A stretch of DNA of 64,000 bases, taken from assembly GCA_910584385.1 (NCBI GenBank), contig CAJUAK010000005.1, forward strand, positions 65,237 through 129,236. The letters run 5' to 3'. Source of the stretch: an uncultured Alphaproteobacteria bacterium. GTDB lineage: Bacteria; Pseudomonadota; Alphaproteobacteria; RF32; CAG-239. Positions within the stretch are counted from its first letter, which is position 1. The number at the start of each line of letters is the position of its first letter. This document shows positions 52,345 to 60,342 of this stretch, in pieces. The notes beneath the pieces are model-generated. The model saw only the letters and a program-made list of their open reading frames with translations. It did not search any database and was not told the origin of the DNA. Made by a program: the position numbers and the translations under genes.

Positions 52345-52524
52345 ATTCATAAACTCCATTTATAAATTAAGTTTTTCCAATTAAACCACTTTGCTGCGGT
52401 TCTTTTTGACAGGCGTTTAAGCGCTGTTATCCATGTAAATAACATTGGATAAAACAATTTAAAGGGTGGGATGCAAAAAAAATGGTGTTAATTTATAAAA
52501 AAAGTTAAACAAGAGGATTTTTTT

Positions 52525-53169
52525 ATGGTTTTTAATGCCCCTGAACGCTTATGCAGCTTATGTCCGCGGTTGGTCGAATTTCGCAATGGGAATATTAAAA
52601 AGTTTCCGCATTACTATAACGGTGCTGTTGAACCTTTCGGAAATATTGATGCGGAAATCCTTATTGTCGGTCTGGCACCCGGATTAAACGGCGCCAATCA
52701 GACCGCCCGCCCCTTTACCAATGATTATGCCGGCGATGTTTTATATCCCATGCTGAAAAAATATAATCTGGCCCGGGGCGTTTACCAAAAGAGAAAAAAT
52801 GACGGTTTCGAACTTGTTAACGCGCGTGTAACAAACGCTGTCCGCTGCGTGCCGCCTCAAAACAAAGTTACGGGAGAAGAAACCAAGACTTGCGGCGTTT
52901 TTCTTAAGCAGGAAATAGAAGCCATGCCCCGGCTGAAAGCCATCTTATGCCTGGGCAGCGTGTCGCATGGCGCGGTTTTAGGCGTTTTGGGTTATAAAAA
53001 AAGCCAATATAAATTTGCACACGGCGCCGAGCATTTTCTTGATAAGCATAACATCCGCCTGGTTGATTCTTACCACACCTCAAGATACAACATTAATACC
53101 GGCGTTTTAACGGAAGAAATGTTTGAAGATGTTATCAAAAAAATATGCGGTTTAATTTCCAATTCCTGA
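52525..53169 (+). CDS. Uracil-DNA glycosylase, family 5 (UDGb)-like
   Basis: A 214-residue iron-sulfur uracil-DNA glycosylase. Four cysteines that should bind the 4Fe-4S cluster are C10, C13, C108 and C123. Motif A is VGLAPGLNGANQTARPF (GLAPG at 49-53), which lacks the acidic residue of family 4 and fits family 5. The C-terminal motif YHTSRYN holds the histidine of the HPSP-like loop. It should excise uracil and hypoxanthine. Its end overlaps the opposing rnfA by 18 bases. Confidence 0.87.
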   Translation: MVFNAPERLCSLCPRLVEFRNGNIKKFPHYYNGAVEPFGNIDAEILIVGLAPGLNGANQTARPFTNDYAGDVLYPMLKKYNLARGVYQKRKNDGFELVNARVTNAVRCVPPQNKVTGEETKTCGVFLKQEIEAMPRLKAILCLGSVSHGAVLGVLGYKKSQYKFAHGAEHFLDKHNIRLVDSYHTSRYNINTGVLTEEMFEDVIKKICGLISNS

Positions 53170-53727
53170 AAAGCCCATAAAAGCCATGGAGAGCAAACTT
53201 GCTGTAATCAACGCAATGGGCGCACCGCGCATGCTTTGGGGAATATCGGTCAGATTCAGGCGTTCACGCAGGCCGGCAAACAGGACTATAGCTAATGTAA
53301 AGCCGACGCTGCTTGAAAAAGCAAAACAAACAGACTGCAATAATGTGTAGTTTCTTTGCACACACAGAAGCGCAACGCCCAAAACGGCACAATTGGTTGT
53401 AATGAGCGGCAGAAAAATTCCCAAAGCCTGATACAAACCCGGAGATGTCTTTTTCAAAACGATTTCCACCATTTGAACCAATGAGGCAATAACCAGAATA
53501 AATACAATCGTATTCATAAAAGCTAAGCCGTTTGGCAACAGCAGGGCTTTATATATTATGGAAGTTACCAATGTTGATATGGTTATGACAAAGATAACCG
53601 CCCCGCCCATGCCTGCAGCCGTGGACACTTTTTTTGAAACGCCAAGGAAGGGGCAAATTCCAAGAAATTGGGAAAGGACAATATTGTTAACCAAAACGGC
53701 TGTGATGAAAATAAGCGCATATTCCAT
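53152..53727 (-). CDS. rnfA: Rnf complex subunit RnfA
   Basis: A 191-residue membrane subunit of the ferredoxin:NAD+ oxidoreductase that couples electron flow to ion pumping. It has six helices and the conserved NNIVLSQFLGICPFLGVSK start and TTNCAVLGVALL motif; in RnfA and RnfE such cysteines hold a membrane [2Fe-2S] centre. It is the last gene of apbE-rseC-rnfBCDGEA and its start overlaps the rnfE stop by one base. Confidence 0.95.
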   Translation of the reverse strand: MEYALIFITAVLVNNIVLSQFLGICPFLGVSKKVSTAAGMGGAVIFVITISTLVTSIIYKALLLPNGLAFMNTIVFILVIASLVQMVEIVLKKTSPGLYQALGIFLPLITTNCAVLGVALLCVQRNYTLLQSVCFAFSSSVGFTLAIVLFAGLRERLNLTDIPQSMRGAPIALITASLLSMAFMGFSGIGN

Positions 53728-54332
53728 TATTTTATTCCCTGTTTGGCTTTATAAGCATTTAAAATCAGAATCAATCCCGCCAGGGCCAAAAAAGCTCCGG
53801 GCGGCATAATAAACAGCAAAACCGTGTCGGAGCCTTCGGCTAAAAAGCTCCACCCAAAAATTGAGCCTGCGCCCAAAACTTCGCGGACCGTGCCTAAAAT
53901 AGTCAGGGCCAAAGCAAAACCCAAGCCCATACCCACAGCATCTAAAAAAGACTGCTTTACATTATTTTTAGAAGCAAAAGCTTCCGCACGCCCCAAGATA
54001 AGGCAGTTAACCACAATCAAGGGGATGAATATTCCCAGCCGGGCATGAAGCGCCGGCAGATAAGCCGCCATAAGCATATCCACAACGGTAACAAAAGTCG
54101 CAATAATAACAATATAAGAAGGAATTCGGATTGTTCCCGGAATGAGATTCTTCACAAGGGAAATCGCGCAATTAGACAAGATTAAAACAAAAAGCGTCGC
54201 AAGCCCCATGCCTAAGCCGTTTGCCGCAGAAGTCGTTACGCCGAGCGTCGGGCACATGCCCAACATCATAACAAAAATGGGGTTTTCCTTAATGATTCCT
54301 CTTGTTAAGTTTTCAAAACTGACTTTATTCAT
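53727..54332 (-). CDS. rnfE: Rnf complex subunit RnfE
   Basis: A 201-residue membrane subunit homologous to RnfA, with about six helices. Typical stretches are NPIFVMMLGMCPTLGVTTS and IVVNCLILGRAEAFASKN, which carry the cysteines matching those in RnfA. Its start overlaps the end of rnfG by 8 bases, as expected for translational coupling. Confidence 0.95.
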   Translation of the reverse strand: MNKVSFENLTRGIIKENPIFVMMLGMCPTLGVTTSAANGLGMGLATLFVLILSNCAISLVKNLIPGTIRIPSYIVIIATFVTVVDMLMAAYLPALHARLGIFIPLIVVNCLILGRAEAFASKNNVKQSFLDAVGMGLGFALALTILGTVREVLGAGSIFGWSFLAEGSDTVLLFIMPPGAFLALAGLILILNAYKAKQGIK

Positions 54333-54912
54333 TTTTGTTTCCTAAATTGAACCGATTATATCCCTTATAAGCCTTTGAAAGCGCGTCAACAGCGGCGCGG
54401 GAGCTGATTGTCGCGGCTGTAACGGCATCAATATCGCCGCCGTCTTTCTTTAATTTAAAATCATTAGAGGCTGGGCGATAGCCTTTAAATTGGCTTTTAA
54501 AGCGCGTTTCGCTTATTTTTGTTCCCAAGCCCGGCGTTTCATGCTGTTCCAGTATTTCATAATTATTAATCGTTCCATCAATGAAAATCCCGACCATCAT
54601 TTCTATTTTTCCGCCAAAACCTTTATCTGATGATGATTTGACGGCTATTGACGTTATCTGTCCGTCTTTTCTTGCCGGAAACAACTCCATTTGGGTTCCG
54701 TCTTTTAATTTAACGCTGATACGTTCGGCATAAGGGTCGTTGTCAAAATCTCCCCCAACAACAGATGCTATTGCCTCAAGCTGTTTTTTTTCTTTGGCTT
54801 TGCTGATTGCAGGTTCTGTCAGTTTATACACGCTTCCGATTAAAAAAGCCGAACAGGCGGAAATAATAACAAGCGTTACGCATAAATTAAACAGGGATAT
54901 TTTTTTTGACAT
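54325..54912 (-). CDS. rnfG: Rnf complex subunit RnfG
   Basis: A 195-residue subunit with an N-terminal membrane anchor (about residues 8-30) and a periplasmic FMN-binding domain. The flavin is attached covalently to a threonine in the DAVTAATISS motif near residue 168, by ApbE, encoded upstream. HETPGLGTKI is the other landmark. The start is set at 54912, overlapping the rnfD stop; an upstream in-frame start lies within rnfD and is rejected. Confidence 0.93.
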   Translation of the reverse strand: MSKKISLFNLCVTLVIISACSAFLIGSVYKLTEPAISKAKEKKQLEAIASVVGGDFDNDPYAERISVKLKDGTQMELFPARKDGQITSIAVKSSSDKGFGGKIEMMVGIFIDGTINNYEILEQHETPGLGTKISETRFKSQFKGYRPASNDFKLKKDGGDIDAVTAATISSRAAVDALSKAYKGYNRFNLGNKNE

Positions 54913-55910
54913 TATTTTACCCCTCCTTTTCCAAACGGCCTCGGCCGGCAATAGGCGTCTATCAACGGAACAAAAGCGTTCATAATCAGAATGGCAAAAG
55001 AAACTCCTTCCGGATATGAGCTGTAAAGGCGGATGGCCACCGTCAGTATGCCGCAGCCGACAGCAAAAACAATCTGTCCGTTTTTAAACATTGGCGAAGT
55101 AACATAATCTGTTGCCATAAATATGGCACCCAGCATTAAACCGCCGGAAAGCAAATGGGTTATGGGGTCATATTTCGGATTATCCGTTAAAAGCCACATC
55201 ATGCCGGTTATTAAAAAGACAGTCGCCATATAATAAAAGGGAATGTGCCAGGTTATTACCCGCCGATAGAGCATATATGCCAGCCCCAGGAGCAGAGCCG
55301 CTGCCGAAACTTCTCCCAATGATCCGCCGGTAAGCCCGAAAAACATATGGGCATAATCCGGCAATTCTGCCGTTTTGGACATCAGAGACGTTGCAGAACT
55401 GGAAGCATCTATATGTTTAAGCACATTCAACGTGGTTGCGCCGGTTTGCATGTCTATATTTAAAAAGTCCCGCCAATTTGGAATCGGCCAGGTTGTCATT
55501 TGGACCGGAAAAGAAATAAAAAGAAAAACTCTTCCCGCCAAAGCCGGATTAAACAGGTTTTTTCCCAAGCCGCCGAATGCCATTTTTGCAATGCCGATTG
55601 CCACAAAACACCCAACAAGAGTCATCCATGCCGGCATTGAGCTGGGCAAATTAAATGCCAACAACAAGCCTGTTATAATTGCAGAATAATTATGCAGCGT
55701 GTTAACAGGATTTTTAAACAAATAACGGTTAATCAGATATTCGCACAGCACACATCCGGCAACGGATGTCAAAATAACCGCGAGCGCGGAAATGCCAAAA
55801 ATAAAAATCGAGGCCGCCGCTGCCGGAAGCAAGGCGATTACCACATCTTTCATTAGCATGGCGGTTGTTTTAGATGAACTTACATGAGGTGCCGTTGAAA
55901 CTTTAAGCAT
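54912..55910 (-). CDS. rnfD: Rnf complex subunit RnfD
   Basis: A 332-residue membrane subunit with about nine to ten helices. It begins STAPHVSSSKTTAMLMKDVV, the standard RnfD/NqrB opening, and contains GKNLFNPALAGRVFLF and, near residues 150-160, QTGATTLNVLK, where the SGATxL-type threonine accepts covalent FMN. It sits 25 bases downstream of rnfC. Confidence 0.95.
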   Translation of the reverse strand: MLKVSTAPHVSSSKTTAMLMKDVVIALLPAAAASIFIFGISALAVILTSVAGCVLCEYLINRYLFKNPVNTLHNYSAIITGLLLAFNLPSSMPAWMTLVGCFVAIGIAKMAFGGLGKNLFNPALAGRVFLFISFPVQMTTWPIPNWRDFLNIDMQTGATTLNVLKHIDASSSATSLMSKTAELPDYAHMFFGLTGGSLGEVSAAALLLGLAYMLYRRVITWHIPFYYMATVFLITGMMWLLTDNPKYDPITHLLSGGLMLGAIFMATDYVTSPMFKNGQIVFAVGCGILTVAIRLYSSYPEGVSFAILIMNAFVPLIDAYCRPRPFGKGGVK

Positions 55911-55935
55911 TGTTTAGTCGTCTTTCTCTTATTTG

Positions 55936-57261
55936 CTATTTTCTCTTTTTTAATTCATTTTTTGCCAATTTGCAATAATCCAACAACGGGATTCTTGCCG
56001 GGCATATGTAAGCGCAGCAGCCGCATTCTATACAATCCAAAACATGAAGGGGCTTTACTTCATTAAACATATTCTGCCGCGCATAGCGGGCAATTGCAAA
56101 AGGTTCCAGCCCCATCGGGCAGGCTGCGACACATTTTCCGCAGCGAATGCATTGCTCTTCTTCGCCTTTGCGGGAAATGCTTTCGGATAGCAACAAAAGC
56201 CCTGAAGTCAATTTGGTTACCGGTGCCTGAATATTCACCGCAGAAGTCCCCATCATCGGCCCGCCGAACACAACCTGAGCCGTATCTTCAGGAATCCCGC
56301 CACATTTTTCTAAAAGAAATGCCGCCGGCGTCCCTATCCTGGTTCTAAAATTTCCGGGCATGGAACATTTATCCCCGCTCACGGTTACAATCCGTTCAAA
56401 AAGCGGCTTATTTTTTTGGACTGCCTCATAAACGGCAAAAACCGTACCGACATTTTGCACAATGCATCCGACATCCGCCGGCAGCTTTCCGTTCGGCACT
56501 TCCCTGCCCGCGATGGCTTTGATTAATTGTTTTTCAGCCCCTTGGGGATATTTTGTTTTCAAGACCTGAACATTAACGCCGACATAAGATTTTGTCAGCT
56601 TTTGCATGATTTTAATGGCTTCGGGCTTATTTTCATCAATGGCAATGACAGCGTTTTGAATTCCCAAAGCTTTATTTATAATCTTGGCGCCGATGATAAT
56701 TTCTTCGGCATGTTCGACCATCAAACGGTCATCCGCCGTCAAATATGGCTCGCATTCTATGCCGTTTAAAATAAGAATATCTATTTTTTTGCCTTCGGGC
56801 ACTGTCGTTTTAATCGGCGTGGGGTAACCGGCGCCGCCCATTCCGACAATTCCGCCTTCCCTTATCTTTTGGATGATTTCATCCTGTGTATAAGGGATTT
56901 CCTTGATGATATCGGCGCTTCTGTCGATTGAAGGTTCAAACTCGTCGCCTTCAACCCGGATTGTTATCATATTTTCCAAATAGCCGAATTCGCCTTCAAT
57001 CGCTTCAACCTTTAAAACTTCTCCCGACACGGAAGAATGTACGTCAGAAGAAACAATTCCGTCAGAATCCGCAAGAAGCGTGCCGACTTTGACCTTATCC
57101 CCTTTATTGACCAATATTTTTGCAGGGGCGCCAATGTGCTGTTTGACCGGAATATAAACTGTTTCCGGCAGGCCGGCGTCTTTAATCGGCGTCTGGGAGG
57201 TTATTTTATGTTTATCGGGATGAATGCCGCCTAAAGGAAAAGTTTTCATTTTACTGCTCAT
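55936..57261 (-). CDS. rnfC: Rnf complex subunit RnfC
   Basis: A 441-residue peripheral subunit that binds NAD(H) and FMN. The N-terminal GGIHPDKHK and the glycine-rich GMGGAGYPTPIK nucleotide-binding loop (about 137-148) are followed by the SLBB-like region and two 4Fe-4S motifs, CIRCGKCVAACPMGLEP and CIECGCCAYICPARIPL (about 375-425). It lacks the long C-terminal repeat tail of E. coli RsxC. An AGAGGG site precedes the start, which overlaps the rnfB end by 11 bases. Confidence 0.95.
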   Translation of the reverse strand: MSSKMKTFPLGGIHPDKHKITSQTPIKDAGLPETVYIPVKQHIGAPAKILVNKGDKVKVGTLLADSDGIVSSDVHSSVSGEVLKVEAIEGEFGYLENMITIRVEGDEFEPSIDRSADIIKEIPYTQDEIIQKIREGGIVGMGGAGYPTPIKTTVPEGKKIDILILNGIECEPYLTADDRLMVEHAEEIIIGAKIINKALGIQNAVIAIDENKPEAIKIMQKLTKSYVGVNVQVLKTKYPQGAEKQLIKAIAGREVPNGKLPADVGCIVQNVGTVFAVYEAVQKNKPLFERIVTVSGDKCSMPGNFRTRIGTPAAFLLEKCGGIPEDTAQVVFGGPMMGTSAVNIQAPVTKLTSGLLLLSESISRKGEEEQCIRCGKCVAACPMGLEPFAIARYARQNMFNEVKPLHVLDCIECGCCAYICPARIPLLDYCKLAKNELKKRK

Positions 57262-58090
57262 CGGAACCCTCTGGTTTTTTATAAATTATTGCGCCTGTGG
57301 GGCAAGCTTCGGATAATTCTTTTCCAAATTTTTCCGCTGATACGCTTGCCGGAATATAAGAAAGGTTGTTTTCTATTGTGATTTCTGGAACAATTTTTGC
57401 GCATTTGCCGCAAGCGATGCAAGCCACTTTGCAGTTCTTTCTGGCTAAGGCGCCTTTTTGCTTATTGCTGCAAGCAACATAAACCCTTTGCCCGTTTTTT
57501 CCTTTCGGGCGGATTTCAAACAATTTTCTCGGGCATATGTTGACACAGGCACCGCAGGATGTACATTTATCTTCATCCACAACCGGAAGCCCCGTTTCCT
57601 CATCTATGTGCAATGCGCCGAATTTGCACACCTTCACACAATCGCCCAAACGCAGGCAGCCGTCCGGGCAGCCAGAGCGCCCGTTGCATATCTTGTCGGC
57701 AATTCTGCAGATTTTCACGCCTTCATATTCATATTTTGCCGGCGCATTCTGACAATTTCCGTTGCATTTCAAAACCGCGACGGAAGGTTCTTTTTCTTCT
57801 GCCGCATAGCCTAGTATTTCTGCGATTTTAGACATGGACGCCGCGCCGCCTACAGGGCAATAAAGCTTGGAAAACCCGGCATCGTCTGCTCCGGCGCAGG
57901 CCGTTGCAAAATCATGGCACCCGGCACGCCCGCAAGCGCCGCAGTTTGCCCCCGGAAGGCATTCTTCCACTTCTGATATTTTAGGGTTTTCCTCAACATA
58001 AAATTTTTGAGCCGCGTAATAGAGCAAAACCGCAGCAGCTAAAGCCACCCCGCTTAAAATCAGGATATTCATCAGAACCAAGTTATCCAT
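57251..58090 (-). CDS. rnfB: Rnf complex subunit RnfB
   Basis: A 279-residue ferredoxin-accepting subunit. It has one N-terminal helix (about 5-25), a 4Fe-4S domain with CLPGANCGACGRAGC (about 43-57), further cysteine groups in the middle, and two ferredoxin-type clusters including CTSCGACVNICP and CIACGKCAKIVPE. The order matches RnfB of anaerobes, which is longer than RsxB of E. coli. It overlaps the rseC-like stop by 8 bases. Confidence 0.95.
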   Translation of the reverse strand: MDNLVLMNILILSGVALAAAVLLYYAAQKFYVEENPKISEVEECLPGANCGACGRAGCHDFATACAGADDAGFSKLYCPVGGAASMSKIAEILGYAAEEKEPSVAVLKCNGNCQNAPAKYEYEGVKICRIADKICNGRSGCPDGCLRLGDCVKVCKFGALHIDEETGLPVVDEDKCTSCGACVNICPRKLFEIRPKGKNGQRVYVACSNKQKGALARKNCKVACIACGKCAKIVPEITIENNLSYIPASVSAEKFGKELSEACPTGAIIYKKPEGSDEQ

Positions 58091-58514
58091 TTTCCCTCAC
58101 AGATGCCTTCCTCAGTTTAAATTGAACTGAGGCTTTTCCTTTTTTTGTGCTTAAGAGTAACAATAAATAATAAGGAATCAAGATAATTATGCTAAAAATC
58201 CCACTTTTGATTTCATCATTGGTTATAACCATTGATACAGCCAAGGTGAAAATGACTAAAATTAAAGGCATTATGTAGCTTAAAAACACAGCTTTAAAAG
58301 CTTCTTTTTCAGCCATTTCAATATAAACGGATTCTCCGATTTTAAAAGATTCGGGATTAGGGTGAATAACCTCAATTTTCCGGCTGCCGCAGTTTTCCGA
58401 AATACAGGCGCCGGCCAGGGCGCAGTTTTCGCAAGCGGCCTCCATGCTTATGCTCACCGTAATTTTCTTGCCGCTTATTGCTGTTACAGAGGCTTTTTTT
58501 TCAATCATTCCCAT
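58083..58514 (-). CDS. rseC: RseC/SoxR-reducing-system family protein
   Basis: A 143-residue membrane protein with an N-terminal cytosolic part carrying a cysteine cluster (CENCALAGACISENCG, about residues 29-44) and two helices (about 77-95 and 102-122). RseC-family proteins are encoded with Rnf operons and in E. coli take part in SoxR reduction and sigma-E control; the role here is inferred from context. It overlaps apbE by 14 bases. Confidence 0.88.
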   Translation of the reverse strand: MGMIEKKASVTAISGKKITVSISMEAACENCALAGACISENCGSRKIEVIHPNPESFKIGESVYIEMAEKEAFKAVFLSYIMPLILVIFTLAVSMVITNDEIKSGIFSIIILIPYYLLLLLSTKKGKASVQFKLRKASVRENG

Positions 58515-59544
58515 TTTTTTCTCCTTTTAATTTTTCCGCCAGCGGAGAAAACTTTATATCAAAATCGCCATTTTCTTTTCTTATAATCAATATTGCCGGC
58601 AGGCCAAGCCTTTGCGCAAAATCAAAAGCCGCTCCCTCCCCCATGGCTAACATTGCTGTTGCATAAGCGTCCGCATACATGCAGGAAGGGTGGAAAACCG
58701 TTGCCGAAGCCAGCCCATGCTGGCGCGGATAGCCGTCAAACGGCGATATTGTATGCATATAGCGCTTTTGGCCTTCAACATAAAAATTTCTATAGTCTCC
58801 CGAAGTGGCAACCGCCATATCCGTTAAATGCAAAGCCATGGCGTTTTCGCCGCTTTCATCTTCAGGCATGGCTATTCCGACAGTCCATCCCCGGCGCCCG
58901 GAGGTTTTAGCCCCTTTGATTTTTAATTCTCCGCCAATATCTATGATATAATCGTTATAGCCAAATTTTTCTATGATTTCCGCTGTTTTATCAACGGCGA
59001 ATCCTTTTGCGACAGCAGATAAATTTAAATAGGTTTTTGCATCTTTTTTTCTTATTTGCCGAGATTTTTCGTTTAATTCTATTTTATTAAGACCGACATG
59101 CCGCAATTCTTCTTTTATTTCAGAATCTTTGGGATGATTTTGCTTATGCCCTATTCCAAAACCCCAAAGGTTAACCAGCTTCCCGATTGTGGGATCAAAC
59201 CAGCCTTCGCTTTCCTCGTATACAATTTCCGAAGCTTTGAGCACTTCCAACAAATCCCCTGAAACATCCTGCCATGCATTTTCAGGCAAGCCGTTTATCT
59301 TGGACACCTCTGAATCTTCCCGAAAAACGGACATCGATGCGTTTACTTCTTCAAATCCCTGCCCGATTGCCGCGGCTAAGCCGCTGTCTATAAACGGCGC
59401 GCGCACCTTTATGCGGTAATATGTTCCAAAAATATTACCTTCTAAAATATGAATGCGGCTGTTTAGCTTTTTTTCGACAATTAATAAAGTCATCAATAAA
59501 AGCGCCGCTATTGAAACAGATTTAAAAATTCTCATATTTAACAT
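58501..59544 (-). CDS. apbE: FAD:protein FMN transferase ApbE
   Basis: A 347-residue exported flavin transferase that attaches FMN to threonines of RnfG and RnfD. An N-terminal signal/anchor segment (about 5-22) is followed by the ApbE fold with NLSAVAKGFAVDKTAE near 173-188, DIGGELKIKG near 200 and MAVATSGDYRNF near 240. It is the first gene of the Rnf operon, next to its substrates. The start at 59544 lacks a good ribosome site, and an ATG at 59535 is an alternative. Confidence 0.93.
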   Translation of the reverse strand: MLNMRIFKSVSIAALLLMTLLIVEKKLNSRIHILEGNIFGTYYRIKVRAPFIDSGLAAAIGQGFEEVNASMSVFREDSEVSKINGLPENAWQDVSGDLLEVLKASEIVYEESEGWFDPTIGKLVNLWGFGIGHKQNHPKDSEIKEELRHVGLNKIELNEKSRQIRKKDAKTYLNLSAVAKGFAVDKTAEIIEKFGYNDYIIDIGGELKIKGAKTSGRRGWTVGIAMPEDESGENAMALHLTDMAVATSGDYRNFYVEGQKRYMHTISPFDGYPRQHGLASATVFHPSCMYADAYATAMLAMGEGAAFDFAQRLGLPAILIIRKENGDFDIKFSPLAEKLKGEKNGND

Positions 59545-59628
59545 GTGTACACTTTTGCACCCGGATTTTACATTAGAAAAAAATATTTTATAATCGGGAT
59601 ATATTCATCCTTCAGGAGGCATTATACA

Positions 59629-60342
59629 ATGAGAGAAAAATTGAAATCAATTAAAAATAAAGCCGTTGCGCTTTTAAAAGACGAGCGTGTTGCAAATGCC
59701 GCACAGAAAACCCGCAAATTTTCACAAATCGTTTATCAAAAAATATATAATTCCGTAACTTTTTGTGCAAAATGGCTGCACCAAAACGGCGTCTCCGCCA
59801 ATTTTGTTACGATTTGCGGATTTGTTATCGGGCTGCTCGCCCTTAACTTCCTTGCCATGGAAATGTATATGACGGCTTTGCTCTGCATTTTGCTTAACCG
59901 TTGGTTTGATGCCATAGACGGCGCCATTGCGAAAATGAGCCAGGTTACTAAATTCGGCGTTTTTCTGGATGCTGCTTTGGATTATGTCTTTTATGGCGCG
60001 GTCATATTCGGCTTTGCTCTTGCCAACCCGGCACAAAATGCCGTTGCGGCAGCTTTCCTGCTTTTTGCCTTTAGCGCAGCCGCTTGTTCTTTGCTGGCAT
60101 ATGCCGTTATTGCTTATAAAGACAAAAAAGCTTTTTCTTTGGAAATAGATTCTCCGTTTTATCTTGGCGGGGTCGCACAAGGTTTTGAAACTTTTATCGC
60201 TTTGGTTGTTTTGTGCCTGTTCCCGGGGTGGTTCCTTCCCGTGGCCTTAATCTTGGGCGTTTTGTCTTTAGTCAAGGCTTTGACAGTCATAACGACGGCT
60301 TATTACAGCTTTGTCATCGCTGAAAAAGCGCCCAAAGAATAA
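59629..60342 (+). CDS. CDP-alcohol phosphatidyltransferase family protein
   Basis: A 237-residue inner-membrane phospholipid synthesis enzyme of the PgsA/Pcs class. The metal-binding signature is DAIDGAIAKMSQ...GVFLDAALD (about residues 97-122), matching D-x2-DG-x2-A-[RK]-...-G-x3-D-x3-D, with lysine where arginine is commoner. About six helices follow a basic N-terminus. The ATG at 59629 has AGGAGG upstream. It starts divergently from apbE and overlaps dsbD by one base. The acceptor alcohol is unknown. Confidence 0.83.
   Translation: MREKLKSIKNKAVALLKDERVANAAQKTRKFSQIVYQKIYNSVTFCAKWLHQNGVSANFVTICGFVIGLLALNFLAMEMYMTALLCILLNRWFDAIDGAIAKMSQVTKFGVFLDAALDYVFYGAVIFGFALANPAQNAVAAAFLLFAFSAAACSLLAYAVIAYKDKKAFSLEIDSPFYLGGVAQGFETFIALVVLCLFPGWFLPVALILGVLSLVKALTVITTAYYSFVIAEKAPKE

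Noticed and set aside
52406..52434. Sigma-70 promoter before the uracil-DNA glycosylase gene
   Set aside because: TTGACA is perfect, but the sequence 17 bases downstream (ATCCAT) is a poor -10 box, so it is not listed.
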